Shown: one piece after another, positions 1 through 9,879 of the stretch
How the letters are laid out: each line of letters begins with the position of its first letter
Position numbering within the stretch: the stretch's first letter is position 1
Assembly: GCF_001428505.1 (NCBI RefSeq)
Contig: NZ_LMHU01000005.1
Coordinates: forward strand, 496,001-560,000
DNA from: Terrabacter sp. Root181
GTDB taxonomy: Bacteria; Actinomycetota; Actinomycetes; Actinomycetales; Dermatophilaceae
Length of the DNA: 64,000 nt
Direction: 5' to 3'
Translations under genes and position numbers: made by a program
The notes under the pieces: generated by a model
Database searches by the model: none
The model's input: only the letters and a program-made list of their open reading frames with translations
Told to the model about the DNA's origin: nothing

Positions 1-1
1 G

Positions 2-3000
2 GCGGCTGTCAAGACGAGCGGCGCGGTCGTGTCGGCATCCGTCACCGCTGCCGGAGGCGGCTACTCGGGCTTCGCCGCCTCCGTGACGGGAGACGGAACC
101 GGCGCGACGGTCACGCCCTCAGGTGGCGTCGACGCCGTGGCAGTGACGGACGGCGGGACGGGATACACCATGCCCACCGTCCTCTTCGACCTCCCGGACG
201 ACCCGAGCGGCGCGCGGGCGACCGGTCACGTCGAGCAGGCGGACCTCGTCGGCGGCGTGGTCCAGAAGGTCATCGTTGACGACCCGGGCTCCGGTTACTC
301 GGCCGCGCCGGGTCTCAAGATCCTCGACGGGACGCTCTCCGACCCGATAAGCGGGTCGACCCCCGCCACCGCGACCGCGACGCTCAAGCTCGTCGCGCTC
401 GCCGTGGACGTCCCGGGCTCCGGCTACACCGCGGCGACGGTGAGTGTGACGGACCCGACCGGAACCGGCACGGGCGCCACCGGAACCCTGACGACCGACG
501 TCGGTTCGCTCGAGTCGATCACCCTCACGGACGGCGGCAGCGGCTACCTGACCGCCGGGATCAAGAAGTTCCAGGATGTCCTGCCGGTCGCGTGCAACCC
601 GGGCACCACCGGCGCCGGATGCCCCGCCGCCCCCCAGGCGCTGGGCGTGGACGCGGCCATGGGTCCCGCCGACAAGTTCATCCCGCTCGCTGTCCCGGAG
701 GCAAAGACATACAACGGCAAGGTCGCCGACGAGTACGTCATCGGCCTCGTGCAGTACCGGACGAAGTTCTCCTCGGACCTTCCCGCCACCCTCGTGCGCG
801 GTTACGTCCAGCTGTCGACCACCGCGGTGCCCGGCCAGAAGGTGGCCCTCTTCAACGAGCTGCAGAACGGTGACAAGCAGGAGATCTCCGGCTACACCGG
901 CGTCACCGCTCCGCAGTGGCTGGGCCCGATCATCGCGGCGACGAAGGACCGCCCCGTGCGCATCGTCTTCCGCGACCTGCTGCCCACCGGCGCCGACGGC
1001 GACCTCTTCCTGCCCACCGACAGCTCGATGATGGGCTCCGGCATGGGCCCGATGGACATGGCCGCTCCCACCGACGACGCCACCGTGACCGACCAGGTCC
1101 GCAACCCCGAGTGCACCCAGGAGCCCAAGGCTTCAGCGTGCTTCAAGGACAACCGCGCCACCCTGCACCTCCACGGCGGCACGACACCGTGGATCAGCGA
1201 CGGGACGCCCCACCAGTGGATCACCCCCGCCGGTGAGGACAAGTCGTGGCCGCAGGGCGTCAGCGTGCAGAACGTGCCCGACATGCTCGACAACCCGGCG
1301 GACCCCGCGTCCGTGACCTGCAAGGCGACGGACGACGGGTGCTCGACGTTCTACTACACCAACCAGCCGAGCGCGCGGATGATGTTCTACCACGACCACT
1401 CGTGGGGGATCACCCGGCTGAACGTGTATGCCGGTGAGGCTGCCGGCTACACCATCACCGACAACACGGAGAAGGCCCTGGTCAACGCCGGGCTCATCCC
1501 CACGGCCGCCGACACCCTCCCGCTCATCGTCCAGGACCGGACCTTCGTGCCCGGGGACGAGCAGCTCAAGGACTCGGTCGACGCCAACGGCAAGATCACG
1601 GCATACGGCCAGGACCCGACCTGGGACGCCACACGGTGGGGCACCAAGGGCAGCTTCTGGTATCACCACGTGTACATGCCCGCCCAGAACCCGGGTGACG
1701 CCGGTGGCATGAGCAGCTACGGACGCTGGATGTACGGCCCGTGGTTCTGGCCACCAGCCACCGGCACGACGTACGGGCCGATCGCGAACCCGTACTACGA
1801 CCCGTCCTGCAACCTCGACGACCCGTCGACGTGGACGTACCAGACGGACCCGTTCTGCGAGCCGGAGCAGATCCCCGGGACGCCCAACGTCTCGGCCGGG
1901 ATGGAGCAGTTCAACGACACCCCGATCGTCAACGGTGTCGCCTACCCGACCGTGACCCTGCAGCCGAAGACCTATCGGATGCGGATGCTCAACGCCGCGA
2001 ACGACCGGTTCTTCAACTTCCAGTGGTACACGGCCGACCCGGACCCGGCCAACGGCAACGGGCAGAGCGAGGTCAAGCTCAAGGCCGCGGAACTCGCTGC
2101 GGCGCAGACTGACCCGGTCGTGTCGCCGACACCTGAAGGTGCGAACAACGACGCGTACGGCCCCGACTGGGTGCAGATCGCGAGCGAGGGTGGCTTCCTG
2201 CCCGCGCCGGCGGTCATCGACGGCCAGCAGCCGACGACCTGGATCACCGACCCGACGCGCTTCGACGTCGGCAACGTCGACAAGCACTCGCTGCTGCTCG
2301 CTCCGGCGGAGCGCGCCGACGTCGTCGTCGACTTCTCGAAGTTCGCGGGCAAGACCCTGATCCTCTACAACGACGCGCCCGCGGCCTTCCCGGCCCGTGT
2401 CCCGTCGTACGACTACTACACGGGCGGCCCGGACCTCAGTCCCGTAGGAGCACCGACCGTCCTGCCCGGCTACGGGCCCAACACCCGCACCGTCATGCAG
2501 GTGAAGATCGCGGCGGCGACCCCGGCGACGGCCTTCAACGTCACGGCGCTCGCCAACGCCTTCAAGCACCAGGCGAACGGCTCCGGCGTCTTTGAGTCGG
2601 GCCAGCACCCCGTCATCGTCGGGCAGGCGGGCTACAACTCGGCCTACGGCACGAGCTTCGCCGCCAGCAGCAACTGCAACGTCAAGACGGGCAACGTCCA
2701 GAAGTGCGACGGCCTCGTGCGCGTCAACGACACGGGCACGTTCGGCTTCAACACCCTCGCTGCGCCCGCCACGAAGATGACGATGGGACTCGAACCCAAG
2801 GCGATCCACGACGAGATGAACTCGTCGACGTTCGACGAGTACGGACGCATGCAGGCGAATCTCGGCGTCGAGGCGCAGCCGCCGACACCGGGTGCGCAGA
2901 ACGTGACGCTGTACCCGTACACCAACCCCGCGACCGAGCTCATCGATGGCACCAACCTGCCGCCGGCGGACGTCAAGGTCACCCCGATCACCGACGCCAA

Positions 3001-4327
3001 GGACGGGACACAGATCTGGAGGTTCACCCACAACGGCGTGGACACGCACCCGATCCACTTCCACCTCTACGACGTCCAGGTGCTCAACCGGGTCACGTGG
3101 GACAACATCATCATCCCGCCGGACGCGAACGAGCTCGGCTGGAAGGACACCGTCCGGATGAGCCCGCTCGAGGACACCATCGTCGCCCTGCGGCCGGTGG
3201 TCCCACAGGTGCCCTTCGAGGTGCCGAACGCGGTCCGGCCGCTCAACCCGATGATGCCGCTCGGCTCGACCGCGTCCTTCAACAACGTCGACCCGCAGGG
3301 CAACCCGACCGGTGCCATCGTCAACTCGCTCGTCAACTTCGGGTGGGAGTACGTCATCCACTGCCACATCCTCAGTCACGAGGAGATGGACATGATGCGG
3401 CCCGAGTCGCTCGCCCTGCCTCCGAGGAAGGTGACGTGGCCGTCAACCGGCGCGGCAGTGGTCACGGGCAGCGGCAACAACCGTCACGTCACCCTGACCT
3501 GGAACGACAACTCGATCAACGAGACCTCGTTCCTCGTGCAGCGGACCTCTGACGGGACGACGTGGTCCGACGTGGGGACGGTCGCAGCCCCGCTGGACCA
3601 GGCCAACGTGCACCAGACGCGCGCCCTGACGGACTCGACATCGAGCCCGACAGCGGCCTACCTCTACCGCATCGTCGCGCTCAACACCGTCGGCTACGGT
3701 GCCGAGTTCCCGAGCCTCTCGGCGAAGTCGACGTCGGCCACTCTGGGGGTCAATGCGCCCGCGGCGCCGACGAACCTGACCGCCAATCTGCAGTCCGGTC
3801 CGAGGGTCAGTCTCAGCTGGCGTGACAACGCGACGAACGAGTCCGGCTTCGTGGTCGAGAGGGCGATGAACGGAGGGGCGTTCGCCCAGATCGCAACTCC
3901 GCCCGCTCGGGCCAACACGGGCACCGTCACGATGGTCGACAACTCGGTGTCGCTCGGCAACACGTACGACTACCGGGTGAAGGCCGTCAACGTGGCCGGG
4001 ACGTCGGCGCAGTCCAACACGGTGGCGGTTCCCGTGCTCGCCCCCGGGCAACCGGTGATCGCGGCGGGCACGGCGGTGCGCTCCGGATCCAACGAGCGCG
4101 TCACCCTGACGTGGGGCGACGTCCTCAACGAGACGAGCTACGTCGTCCAGTGGAGCACGTCGAGCACCTTCGCGACGGTCTCCGGCCAGTCCGCGGCCCT
4201 GCCCGGCAACGCCACCACGTACACGACGGGCAACATCGCCCGGCAGGCCTGGTTCTTCAGGGTCCGCGCCGTGAACGTCGTGGCGACGACGGACTCGGCA
4301 CCGTTCGCGGTGGCACCGGCGCCGTGA
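2..4327 (+). CDS. Multicopper oxidase with N-terminal Gly-Tyr repeats and C-terminal fibronectin type III domains (5' end cut by window)
   Basis: The frame is open from base 2, so the true start lies before the window. The first ~190 visible codons carry repeats ending in G-S/T-G-Y at roughly 40-50 residue spacing, which look like extracellular beta repeats. The oxidase core has all four copper-ligand motifs: HLHGG (1166-1180), HDHSW (1391-1405), HPIHFHL (3047-3067) and HCHILSHEEMDMM (3359-3397), the last with the Cys of the type 1 site and a possible axial Met. From about 3430 to the end there are three fibronectin III-like repeats, each with an N-E-T/S-x-(F/Y)-x-V-(Q/E) strand. Such enzymes oxidise phenolics or metal ions (Mn, Fe, Cu) using O2. 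With over 1,430 residues it is far longer than CotA-type oxidases (~500), and an extracellular or wall-associated site is inferred. The substrate cannot be read from sequence. Confidence 0.9.
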   Translation, partial: AAVKTSGAVVSASVTAAGGGYSGFAASVTGDGTGATVTPSGGVDAVAVTDGGTGYTMPTVLFDLPDDPSGARATGHVEQADLVGGVVQKVIVDDPGSGYSAAPGLKILDGTLSDPISGSTPATATATLKLVALAVDVPGSGYTAATVSVTDPTGTGTGATGTLTTDVGSLESITLTDGGSGYLTAGIKKFQDVLPVACNPGTTGAGCPAAPQALGVDAAMGPADKFIPLAVPEAKTYNGKVADEYVIGLVQYRTKFSSDLPATLVRGYVQLSTTAVPGQKVALFNELQNGDKQEISGYTGVTAPQWLGPIIAATKDRPVRIVFRDLLPTGADGDLFLPTDSSMMGSGMGPMDMAAPTDDATVTDQVRNPECTQEPKASACFKDNRATLHLHGGTTPWISDGTPHQWITPAGEDKSWPQGVSVQNVPDMLDNPADPASVTCKATDDGCSTFYYTNQPSARMMFYHDHSWGITRLNVYAGEAAGYTITDNTEKALVNAGLIPTAADTLPLIVQDRTFVPGDEQLKDSVDANGKITAYGQDPTWDATRWGTKGSFWYHHVYMPAQNPGDAGGMSSYGRWMYGPWFWPPATGTTYGPIANPYYDPSCNLDDPSTWTYQTDPFCEPEQIPGTPNVSAGMEQFNDTPIVNGVAYPTVTLQPKTYRMRMLNAANDRFFNFQWYTADPDPANGNGQSEVKLKAAELAAAQTDPVVSPTPEGANNDAYGPDWVQIASEGGFLPAPAVIDGQQPTTWITDPTRFDVGNVDKHSLLLAPAERADVVVDFSKFAGKTLILYNDAPAAFPARVPSYDYYTGGPDLSPVGAPTVLPGYGPNTRTVMQVKIAAATPATAFNVTALANAFKHQANGSGVFESGQHPVIVGQAGYNSAYGTSFAASSNCNVKTGNVQKCDGLVRVNDTGTFGFNTLAAPATKMTMGLEPKAIHDEMNSSTFDEYGRMQANLGVEAQPPTPGAQNVTLYPYTNPATELIDGTNLPPADVKVTPITDAKDGTQIWRFTHNGVDTHPIHFHLYDVQVLNRVTWDNIIIPPDANELGWKDTVRMSPLEDTIVALRPVVPQVPFEVPNAVRPLNPMMPLGSTASFNNVDPQGNPTGAIVNSLVNFGWEYVIHCHILSHEEMDMMRPESLALPPRKVTWPSTGAAVVTGSGNNRHVTLTWNDNSINETSFLVQRTSDGTTWSDVGTVAAPLDQANVHQTRALTDSTSSPTAAYLYRIVALNTVGYGAEFPSLSAKSTSATLGVNAPAAPTNLTANLQSGPRVSLSWRDNATNESGFVVERAMNGGAFAQIATPPARANTGTVTMVDNSVSLGNTYDYRVKAVNVAGTSAQSNTVAVPVLAPGQPVIAAGTAVRSGSNERVTLTWGDVLNETSYVVQWSTSSTFATVSGQSAALPGNATTYTTGNIARQAWFFRVRAVNVVATTDSAPFAVAPAP

Positions 4328-4357
4328 CACGGCTCTAGGAGATCACGCACGCACCCA

Positions 4358-4385
4358 GTGAGGGCCCGCGGCCGCGGGCCCTCAC
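4358..4385. terminator. Perfect 28-bp palindrome between convergent genes
   Basis: GTGAGGGCCCGCG and its exact complement face each other with almost no loop. The site lies between the stop of the multicopper oxidase and the stop of the DksA-like gene. It probably ends transcription from both sides, although no T-run follows on either strand. Confidence 0.6.
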
Positions 4386-4415
4386 TGCTGTGCGGGCCCG
4401 CTGCGGACGTGTGGG

Positions 4416-4778
4416 TCAGCTCACGGCGACCGTGCCGGCGTGGGTGATGCACGTGCGAGCCGTGGGCCGCGCGCTCAGCCGCTCGTCGGGGATGGCCACT
4501 CCGCACACCTCGCACTGGCCGTAGCCGCCATCGGTGATGCGTTGCAGCGCGTCGTCGATCTCGGTGAGGTGTCGCTCCGCCTGCTCGATGAGGGCCCCGA
4601 TCTGGGTGCGCTCGTAGGCGATCGTCGAGCCCTCGGGGTCGTGCTCGTCGTCGGCGATGTTGGCCTTCGACGCCTCGACGACGTCGGCGAACTCCCGGCG
4701 CAGCCCGGTGATGCGCTCGACCTCGTTGGCCCGGTCCACCATCAGCTCTGCCGCGCGGGCAGTCGTCTTCGTGCTCAT
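4416..4778 (-). CDS. TraR/DksA-family zinc-finger protein
   Basis: A 120-residue protein with a helical N-terminal two-thirds and a C-terminal zinc finger C-E-V-C ... T-C-I-T-H. The last ligand is therefore His rather than the usual Cys (a C-x2-C / C-x2-H variant). The start chosen encodes MSTKTT and follows GAGGAGGAG about 11 bases upstream. A longer in-frame extension lacks a ribosome site. DksA/TraR proteins enter the RNA polymerase secondary channel and tune transcription, and actinobacterial members of this length are mostly uncharacterised. It is convergent with the multicopper oxidase and divergent from the secreted protein that follows. Confidence 0.85.
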   Translation of the reverse strand: MSTKTTARAAELMVDRANEVERITGLRREFADVVEASKANIADDEHDPEGSTIAYERTQIGALIEQAERHLTEIDDALQRITDGGYGQCEVCGVAIPDERLSARPTARTCITHAGTVAVS

Positions 4779-5067
4779 GTCCCCATGCTCCTCCTCTTCG
4801 GTCGGACCGGCCGGACCGAGTGGTGCACCACACCCGGTCGGGACCGACGGCGCGCTCGGCCCGTTCACTCGGCCCACCCGCGCGACGCCGTCCGTTGTCC
4901 CGATGTCGCGTGGTGGCGACGCGTCCCGCGCCTGACGAGGGTGAGCCGCCCGGTCGCCCCCGCGTCCGCTTCTCTGTGGATGTGGGTCGACCCGGTATCA
5001 GGCCCGCGTCGGGGCCATCAGACACATGAGTGGGCGCCTGCACGGCGCCCGGGAGGGGGAGTCCGCC

Positions 5068-5700
5068 ATGGGTCGCACGCGAGCACACGGCGCGGCATCC
5101 GGTCTCGTCTGGACCATCGGCCTCGCGGCGCTGACGTGGGGAGGCCTCGGGCTCACGGGAGTCCACGGGACCGCTCTCAGCGGCACCGAGCGGGCGGCCG
5201 TGGCTGCCGCTGTCGACACGACGCCGCCGCGCGGGCTCCGTCTCGAGGGCGGCCCGAACGCCGACGGGTGGTATGCCGCACCGGCTCGCTACCGCTGGAC
5301 CGCGCAGGATCCCGACAGCGGGATCGACTGGTGCCAGGGCGGATCCGTCGATCCCGTCGACTCGGCCGTGCCCCTGACCGTCTTCGGGACGTGCGTCAAC
5401 GGGATGGGCCTCTCGGCGTCCTACCTCGGCTTCTCCTACCGCTACGACGGCACTCCGCCGACCCTCGATCCGGTCGCCACCCCAGCGGTCGTGGCGCGTC
5501 ACGGGGTCGTCGTCGCCGTGCCACACGCGACCGACGCGCTCTCGGGCGTCGCCCGCCAGGGCTGCAACGGCGGCCGCGCGCCGAACACCCGCCGGCTCGG
5601 GCCGCACACGGTCACGTGCTTCGTGCGGGACCGCGCCGGCAACCTGGCCACGGCCAGCGTGTCCTACCTCGTCGTCGACCGGCGGCTCCGCCAGAGCTGA
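5068..5700 (+). CDS. Secreted protein with Ig/HYR-like repeats, unknown function
   Basis: A 210-residue protein. The start at 5068 follows GGGAGGGGGAG. Residues ~10-45 form a hydrophobic signal segment ending near an Ala-rich stretch. The mature part has two similar units, each opening D-T/G-T-P-P and containing a D-x-x-S-G-(I/V) turn, as in the beta-sandwich repeats of actinobacterial extracellular proteins. The second unit ends C-F-V-R-D-x-A-G-N, typical of such domains. Four or more Cys suggest disulphides. No enzymatic motif is visible; a surface or secreted structural role is inferred. Confidence 0.75.
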   Translation: MGRTRAHGAASGLVWTIGLAALTWGGLGLTGVHGTALSGTERAAVAAAVDTTPPRGLRLEGGPNADGWYAAPARYRWTAQDPDSGIDWCQGGSVDPVDSAVPLTVFGTCVNGMGLSASYLGFSYRYDGTPPTLDPVATPAVVARHGVVVAVPHATDALSGVARQGCNGGRAPNTRRLGPHTVTCFVRDRAGNLATASVSYLVVDRRLRQS

Positions 5701-5762
5701 GGGAGAGCTGAGCGAGAGCTGAGCGACGGCGGGCGGCACCGGACACCCGGCAGGATGGACCC

Positions 5763-7226
5763 ATGAGCGACCCCAGCGGAGTGGTCTTCCCACTCGACCC
5801 GACGTCCGGACGCCGCAGCACGACCGCCACCGGGCGGGCCGTGGTCGCCGACGCCCTGCGGGAGGTCGATCCCGTCGGCGCGGCCTCCGCCGAGCGCGAG
5901 ACCAACTGGCGGCAGGGCTACCTCCCGCACTTCCGGCGCCTCGTCGAGGCGGGGATCGCGGTCCCGGGCGCCGCGCAGACCATCGCCACGAGCGGGCTCG
6001 GCTCGCTGCACGCGCGGATGCGCTGGGCGACGCCGGACGGTGACCGACTCCTCGAGGACGCCGTCACGCCCGAGGCGAACACGACCCCCTTGGGCTCCGA
6101 GACCGTCCGGGGCGAGGGCGCGCCCGACCGCACCCTCTCGGTGCCGTATGCCGGTGAGCGCCTCTCGGGGGACGCGCTGCGCCGCCGTCTCGACCTCTGG
6201 GTCGACGCGGGGACCATCGAGCCGACGTGCGCCGAGGCGGTCGGCCTCGTCATCGACCACCCGGACTGGCTCGACCTCTCCGACCGCACGGTCGTCGTGC
6301 TCGGCGCGGCCGCCGAGATGGGTCCGCTGCGTTCGCTGCTCCGCTGGGGCGCCGACGTCGCGGCGGTCGACCTCCCGCGAAAGGACTTGTGGGACAAGCT
6401 GATCGGTGACACGCGGCGGCTGGCGGGCTCGATCACGCTGCCGGTGCGTCCCGGTGACGAGCCGCTTGCCGCCCGGGCCGGTGGTGACCTCGTCCACGAC
6501 CTCGCCGCCGTCACCCAGTGGGTCTCGGCCCTGGACGGCCCGCTGGCGATCGGCAACTACGTCTACGCCGACGGTGAGACCAACGTCCGGGTCTCGATGG
6601 CGGTCGACGCCCTGACCCGCCATGTCGTCGACGCGAAGGGACGCGACGACGTCGCGCTCGCCTTCCTCGCCACGCCGACCGACGTCTTCGCCGTGCCGGG
6701 CGCCGCCGTCGAGCGCTCCGTCGACAGCTACGCCCACCGGCGGACGTCCAAGGTGCTGCGGGTGCCCCTGCGCACGGTGAGCGGCGGCCGGCTGCTCCGC
6801 CGCAACTACGTGCCCGGCCAGGACCCCGGCATCAACGACAGCGTCGTGCTCCAGCAGGGACCCAACTACCTGCTCGCCAAGCGTCTCCAGCGGTGGCGCG
6901 CGACGGCATACCGCGCCGACGGCGGCCTCGTGTCGCTCAAGGTCGCGCCGCCCACTCGCACCCGATCGGTCGTCAAGAACCGTGCGCTCGCCGCCGCCTA
7001 CGCCGGCGCGCACCGCTTCGGCATCGAGGTCTTCGAGCCCGGCACGGCCAACACGCTCATGGCCGCCCTCCTCGTCCACGACCTGCGCACCGGCTCGCCG
7101 GCACAGCCGACGGCGTGGCAGGACGAGGCGTATGCCGCCGCGCACGGCGGACTGTGGACCGCCGCCTACGACCCGCGCAGCGCCCTCGGGATCGCCGCCC
7201 TCCTCGGGGTCGCGTCGGCCCGCTGA
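5763..7226 (+). CDS. Conserved actinobacterial protein with a Rossmann-like segment, unknown function
   Basis: A 487-residue soluble protein with no signal or membrane segment. The ATG is 62 bases after the preceding stop. Around residues 175-205 the run V-V-V-L-G-A-A-A-E-M-G-P followed by V-A-A-V-D-L resembles the first beta-alpha-beta unit of a dinucleotide-binding fold: a glycine-containing turn, then an acidic residue ending strand 2. I know of no named family assignment. The frame has strong third-position GC and no competing ORF of similar quality, so it is a real gene, but the role should be left open. Confidence 0.75.
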   Translation: MSDPSGVVFPLDPTSGRRSTTATGRAVVADALREVDPVGAASAERETNWRQGYLPHFRRLVEAGIAVPGAAQTIATSGLGSLHARMRWATPDGDRLLEDAVTPEANTTPLGSETVRGEGAPDRTLSVPYAGERLSGDALRRRLDLWVDAGTIEPTCAEAVGLVIDHPDWLDLSDRTVVVLGAAAEMGPLRSLLRWGADVAAVDLPRKDLWDKLIGDTRRLAGSITLPVRPGDEPLAARAGGDLVHDLAAVTQWVSALDGPLAIGNYVYADGETNVRVSMAVDALTRHVVDAKGRDDVALAFLATPTDVFAVPGAAVERSVDSYAHRRTSKVLRVPLRTVSGGRLLRRNYVPGQDPGINDSVVLQQGPNYLLAKRLQRWRATAYRADGGLVSLKVAPPTRTRSVVKNRALAAAYAGAHRFGIEVFEPGTANTLMAALLVHDLRTGSPAQPTAWQDEAYAAAHGGLWTAAYDPRSALGIAALLGVASAR

Positions 7227-7289
7227 CCACGTGAGGCGGGGTCCGGTCGGGTGAGGCGTTGGTCGCACTCGTGACCGGGGAGTTGGCGC

Positions 7290-8576
7290 ATGTGCCCCGG
7301 AGGCTCGATGCTGTGTCCCATGGGTGAGCGAGTGGCGCAGCAGCCACGCGTGGACGACCGGTCGCCGGAGCGCGGGCTCGGCGGCACCCTCGGCGCGCCC
7401 CGCACCCTCATCCCGGCGCTGCTGGCCGCGATCGCCTACGTCGACCCCGGCAACTTCGGCGTCAACATCACCTCGGGTGCCGAGCACGGCTACGCCCTCG
7501 TGTGGGTCGTCGTCTTCGCTAGCTGCTCGGCCATGGTCATCCAGTACCTCGCCGCCAAGCTCGGCATGGCCTCCGGCAAGAGCCTCGCCGAGCACAGCGC
7601 CGAGCGCTTCCCGGGCGTCGGACGCCTGCTGCTCTGGGCCCAGGCCGAGCTCGTCGTCATCATGACCGACCTCGCCGAGGTCGTCGGCGGCGCCATCGCG
7701 CTCAAGCTCCTCTTCGGCATGCCGCTCATGGCCGGGGCCGTCTGCGTGGCCCTCTTCAGCCTCGTGGTCCTGGCCCTCAAGGTGCGCGGGCGCAGCCACT
7801 TCGACTCCGTCGTGCTCGTGCTGCTCGTCGTCATCATCGGCTCCCTGCTGTGGCAGGTCCTCGTCGCCGACGTCGACCGGGTCGCGCTGCTGCGCTCGAT
7901 CGTGCCCGGCCCGCTCGACTCGTCGGCGGCCCTGCTCGCCGTCGGCATCGTCGGCGCCACGGTGATGCCGCACGCCCTCCACTTCCACTCGGCCGCGTCG
8001 CGCGGACGTGACGACGGCACCGAGGCGAGCCACGTCGAGCGGCTGCGCAGTGGTCGGCGCACCGTGCGCAGCGTCGTCATCGCCATGACGATCGCGGGCG
8101 CCGCCAACATCAGCCTCGTCGTGTTCGCCGCGGCGCTCCCGTCCGAGGCGGGCGCGAGCATCGAGACGGCGTATGCCGCCCTGGCGGCCAACACGGGCCA
8201 GATCGCCGCGACGATGCTGGCCGTCGCCCTCCTCGCGTCGGGGCTCGCCTCGACCCTCGTCGGCGTGCAGACCGGTGACGTCGTCATGCAGGGCTTCGGT
8301 CGGCGACCCATCCCGCCGCTGCTGCGCCGGATGCTCGCCGTGGTGCCCACGCTCGTCATCCTGGGCCTCGGCGTCGAGCCGACCAACGCCCTCGTCTGGA
8401 GCCAGGTCGTCCTCTCGTTCGCGCTGCCGGGGACGCTGATCCCCCTCCTGATCTTCACGCGCGACCGCCGGATCATGGGCGTCCTCGTCAACCACCGCCT
8501 CACCACGGCGGTCGCCGTGCTCATCACCGCCGTCATCGTCGGCCTCTGCGCGTACCTCGTCGCCTCGAGCCTCTGA
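7290..8576 (+). CDS. mntH: Nramp-family divalent metal (Mn2+/Fe2+) transporter
   Basis: A 428-residue integral membrane protein of Nramp size with about 11 transmembrane segments. The TM1 motif D-P-G-N is at residues 52-55. The TM6 motif A-T-V-M-P-H keeps the Ala/Met metal-site pair that favours Mn or Fe, although the usual MPHN reads M-P-H-A. It imports Mn2+/Fe2+ with protons across the cytoplasmic membrane. Three in-frame ATGs compete: 7290 (GGGGAG seven bases upstream), 7308 (GGAGG four bases upstream) and 7320. The conserved domain begins well after all of them. It stands alone, with no visible MntR/DtxR site. Confidence 0.92.
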   Translation: MCPGGSMLCPMGERVAQQPRVDDRSPERGLGGTLGAPRTLIPALLAAIAYVDPGNFGVNITSGAEHGYALVWVVVFASCSAMVIQYLAAKLGMASGKSLAEHSAERFPGVGRLLLWAQAELVVIMTDLAEVVGGAIALKLLFGMPLMAGAVCVALFSLVVLALKVRGRSHFDSVVLVLLVVIIGSLLWQVLVADVDRVALLRSIVPGPLDSSAALLAVGIVGATVMPHALHFHSAASRGRDDGTEASHVERLRSGRRTVRSVVIAMTIAGAANISLVVFAAALPSEAGASIETAYAALAANTGQIAATMLAVALLASGLASTLVGVQTGDVVMQGFGRRPIPPLLRRMLAVVPTLVILGLGVEPTNALVWSQVVLSFALPGTLIPLLIFTRDRRIMGVLVNHRLTTAVAVLITAVIVGLCAYLVASSL

Positions 8577-8579
8577 CCA

Positions 8580-8604
8580 CTGCCCCACCCGTCGAGTGGG
8601 GCAG
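8580..8604 (+). terminator. Hairpin after mntH
   Basis: CTGCCCCAC and GTGGGGCAG pair around a 7-base loop immediately after the mntH stop. There is no T-run. It probably acts as a terminator ahead of the acyl-CoA dehydrogenase operon. Confidence 0.55.
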
Positions 8605-8730
8605 GGTCAGGTGCGCGACGGGGTGTCGCGAGCGGCACCGGACCGGACGGCATACGGCCTCGGGTCGGGCGCACGACCGTGTGGGAGAGTGGCGCTCGAA
8701 CCGCTGCGACGTCGCGTGAGGAAGGTGAGC

Positions 8731-9879
8731 ATGTCGGCCCGTCTCGTCCCTCCGGGTGCCCGCGAGCTGCCCGCGCTGACCGAGCTCCGTCTCGAGGTGC
8801 GCGCCTTCCTCGCCGAGCAGGTCGCCGCCGGCGCGTTCGTGCCGCACGTCGACACGTGGCTGACCCGCTGGGACCGTGACTTCACCCGCGAGCTCGGTCG
8901 GCGCGGCTGGCTCGGCATGGTCATCCCGACGGAGTACGGCGGCCAGGGGCGCACGTATCTCGAGCGGTTCGTCGTCACGGAGGAGCTGCTCGTCGTCGGT
9001 GCACCGGTCGCGGCGCACTGGATCGCCGAGCGCCAGATCGGCCCGTCGCTGCTGCGCTACGGCACCGAGGAGCAGAAGGAGGCGTTCCTGCCCGGGATCA
9101 GCCGGGGCGAGGTGGTCTTCGGCATCGGCATGAGCGAGCCCGACTCGGGGTCCGACCTCGCCAGCGTCCGCACCCGCGCCGAGCGGGTCGACGGCGGCTG
9201 GCGCCTCACCGGCACCAAGGTGTGGACCTCGGGCGCCCACGAGGCCGACGCGTTCTTCGCGCTCGCCCGGTCGGCGCCGATCGACCCGGCCCACCGGCAC
9301 GACGGGCTGAGCCAGTTCATCGTCGACCTCCGCGCGCCGGGTGTCACGATCCGCCCGATCATCTCGATGGGCGGCGACCACCACTTCAACGAGGTCCACC
9401 TCGACGGCGTCCTCATCCCCGACGACCGCGTGCTCGGCGAGATCGGCGACGGCTGGTCGCAGGTGACCTCCGAGCTCGCCCACGAGCGCAGCGGCCCCGA
9501 GCGCGTGCTCTCGACCTTCCAGCTCCTCGCTGCCGCCGCCCAGGCCATGGACGACGGACGCCTTCCCACGGACCCCGGGCTCGGACGCCACGTCGCACGT
9601 CTCGCGGCCCTGCACCACATGTCGTTCGCCGTGTCGACCGCGCTCGAGAACCACGAGGACGCCGACACCGCCGCCGCCGTCGTCAAGGTGCTCGGCACGA
9701 CGGGCGAGGGCGACATCGCCGACTACGTCGACACCCTGACCGCGACCGGCTGGGCCCTCGACGAGGAGCTCGACACGCTCCTGCACGCGGCGATCCTCCA
9801 GCGGCCGGGCTTCACGCTCCGCGGCGGCACCAACGAGATCCTCCGCGGCGTCATCGCCCGCGGGCTGGGGATGCGCTGA
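8731..9879 (+). CDS. Acyl-CoA dehydrogenase, first of a coupled pair
   Basis: A 382-residue flavoenzyme of normal family length. It carries the FAD/acyl-binding signature G-I-G-M-S-E-P-D-S-G-S-D-L near residue 135 and the C-terminal G-G-T-N-E-I-L-R segment that closes acyl-CoA dehydrogenases. It oxidises an acyl-CoA to a 2-enoyl-CoA and passes electrons to ETF. The ATG at 8731 has GAGGAAGG upstream. Its stop overlaps the start of the next gene (TGATG), and that partner is a more divergent paralogue. Such pairs form heterotetramers in actinobacterial sterol and side-chain catabolism (FadE26-FadE27 type); the same here is inference. Confidence 0.92.
   Translation: MSARLVPPGARELPALTELRLEVRAFLAEQVAAGAFVPHVDTWLTRWDRDFTRELGRRGWLGMVIPTEYGGQGRTYLERFVVTEELLVVGAPVAAHWIAERQIGPSLLRYGTEEQKEAFLPGISRGEVVFGIGMSEPDSGSDLASVRTRAERVDGGWRLTGTKVWTSGAHEADAFFALARSAPIDPAHRHDGLSQFIVDLRAPGVTIRPIISMGGDHHFNEVHLDGVLIPDDRVLGEIGDGWSQVTSELAHERSGPERVLSTFQLLAAAAQAMDDGRLPTDPGLGRHVARLAALHHMSFAVSTALENHEDADTAAAVVKVLGTTGEGDIADYVDTLTATGWALDEELDTLLHAAILQRPGFTLRGGTNEILRGVIARGLGMR

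Noticed and set aside
1133-3379. Minus-strand 748-codon open frame opposite the multicopper oxidase
   Set aside because: Arg/Val/Asp-rich antisense shadow of a high-GC gene; the plus-strand frame has clear copper motifs.
5664-8588. Minus-strand 974-codon open frame
   Set aside because: Composition typical of GC shadow and it lies opposite two well-supported genes, including mntH.
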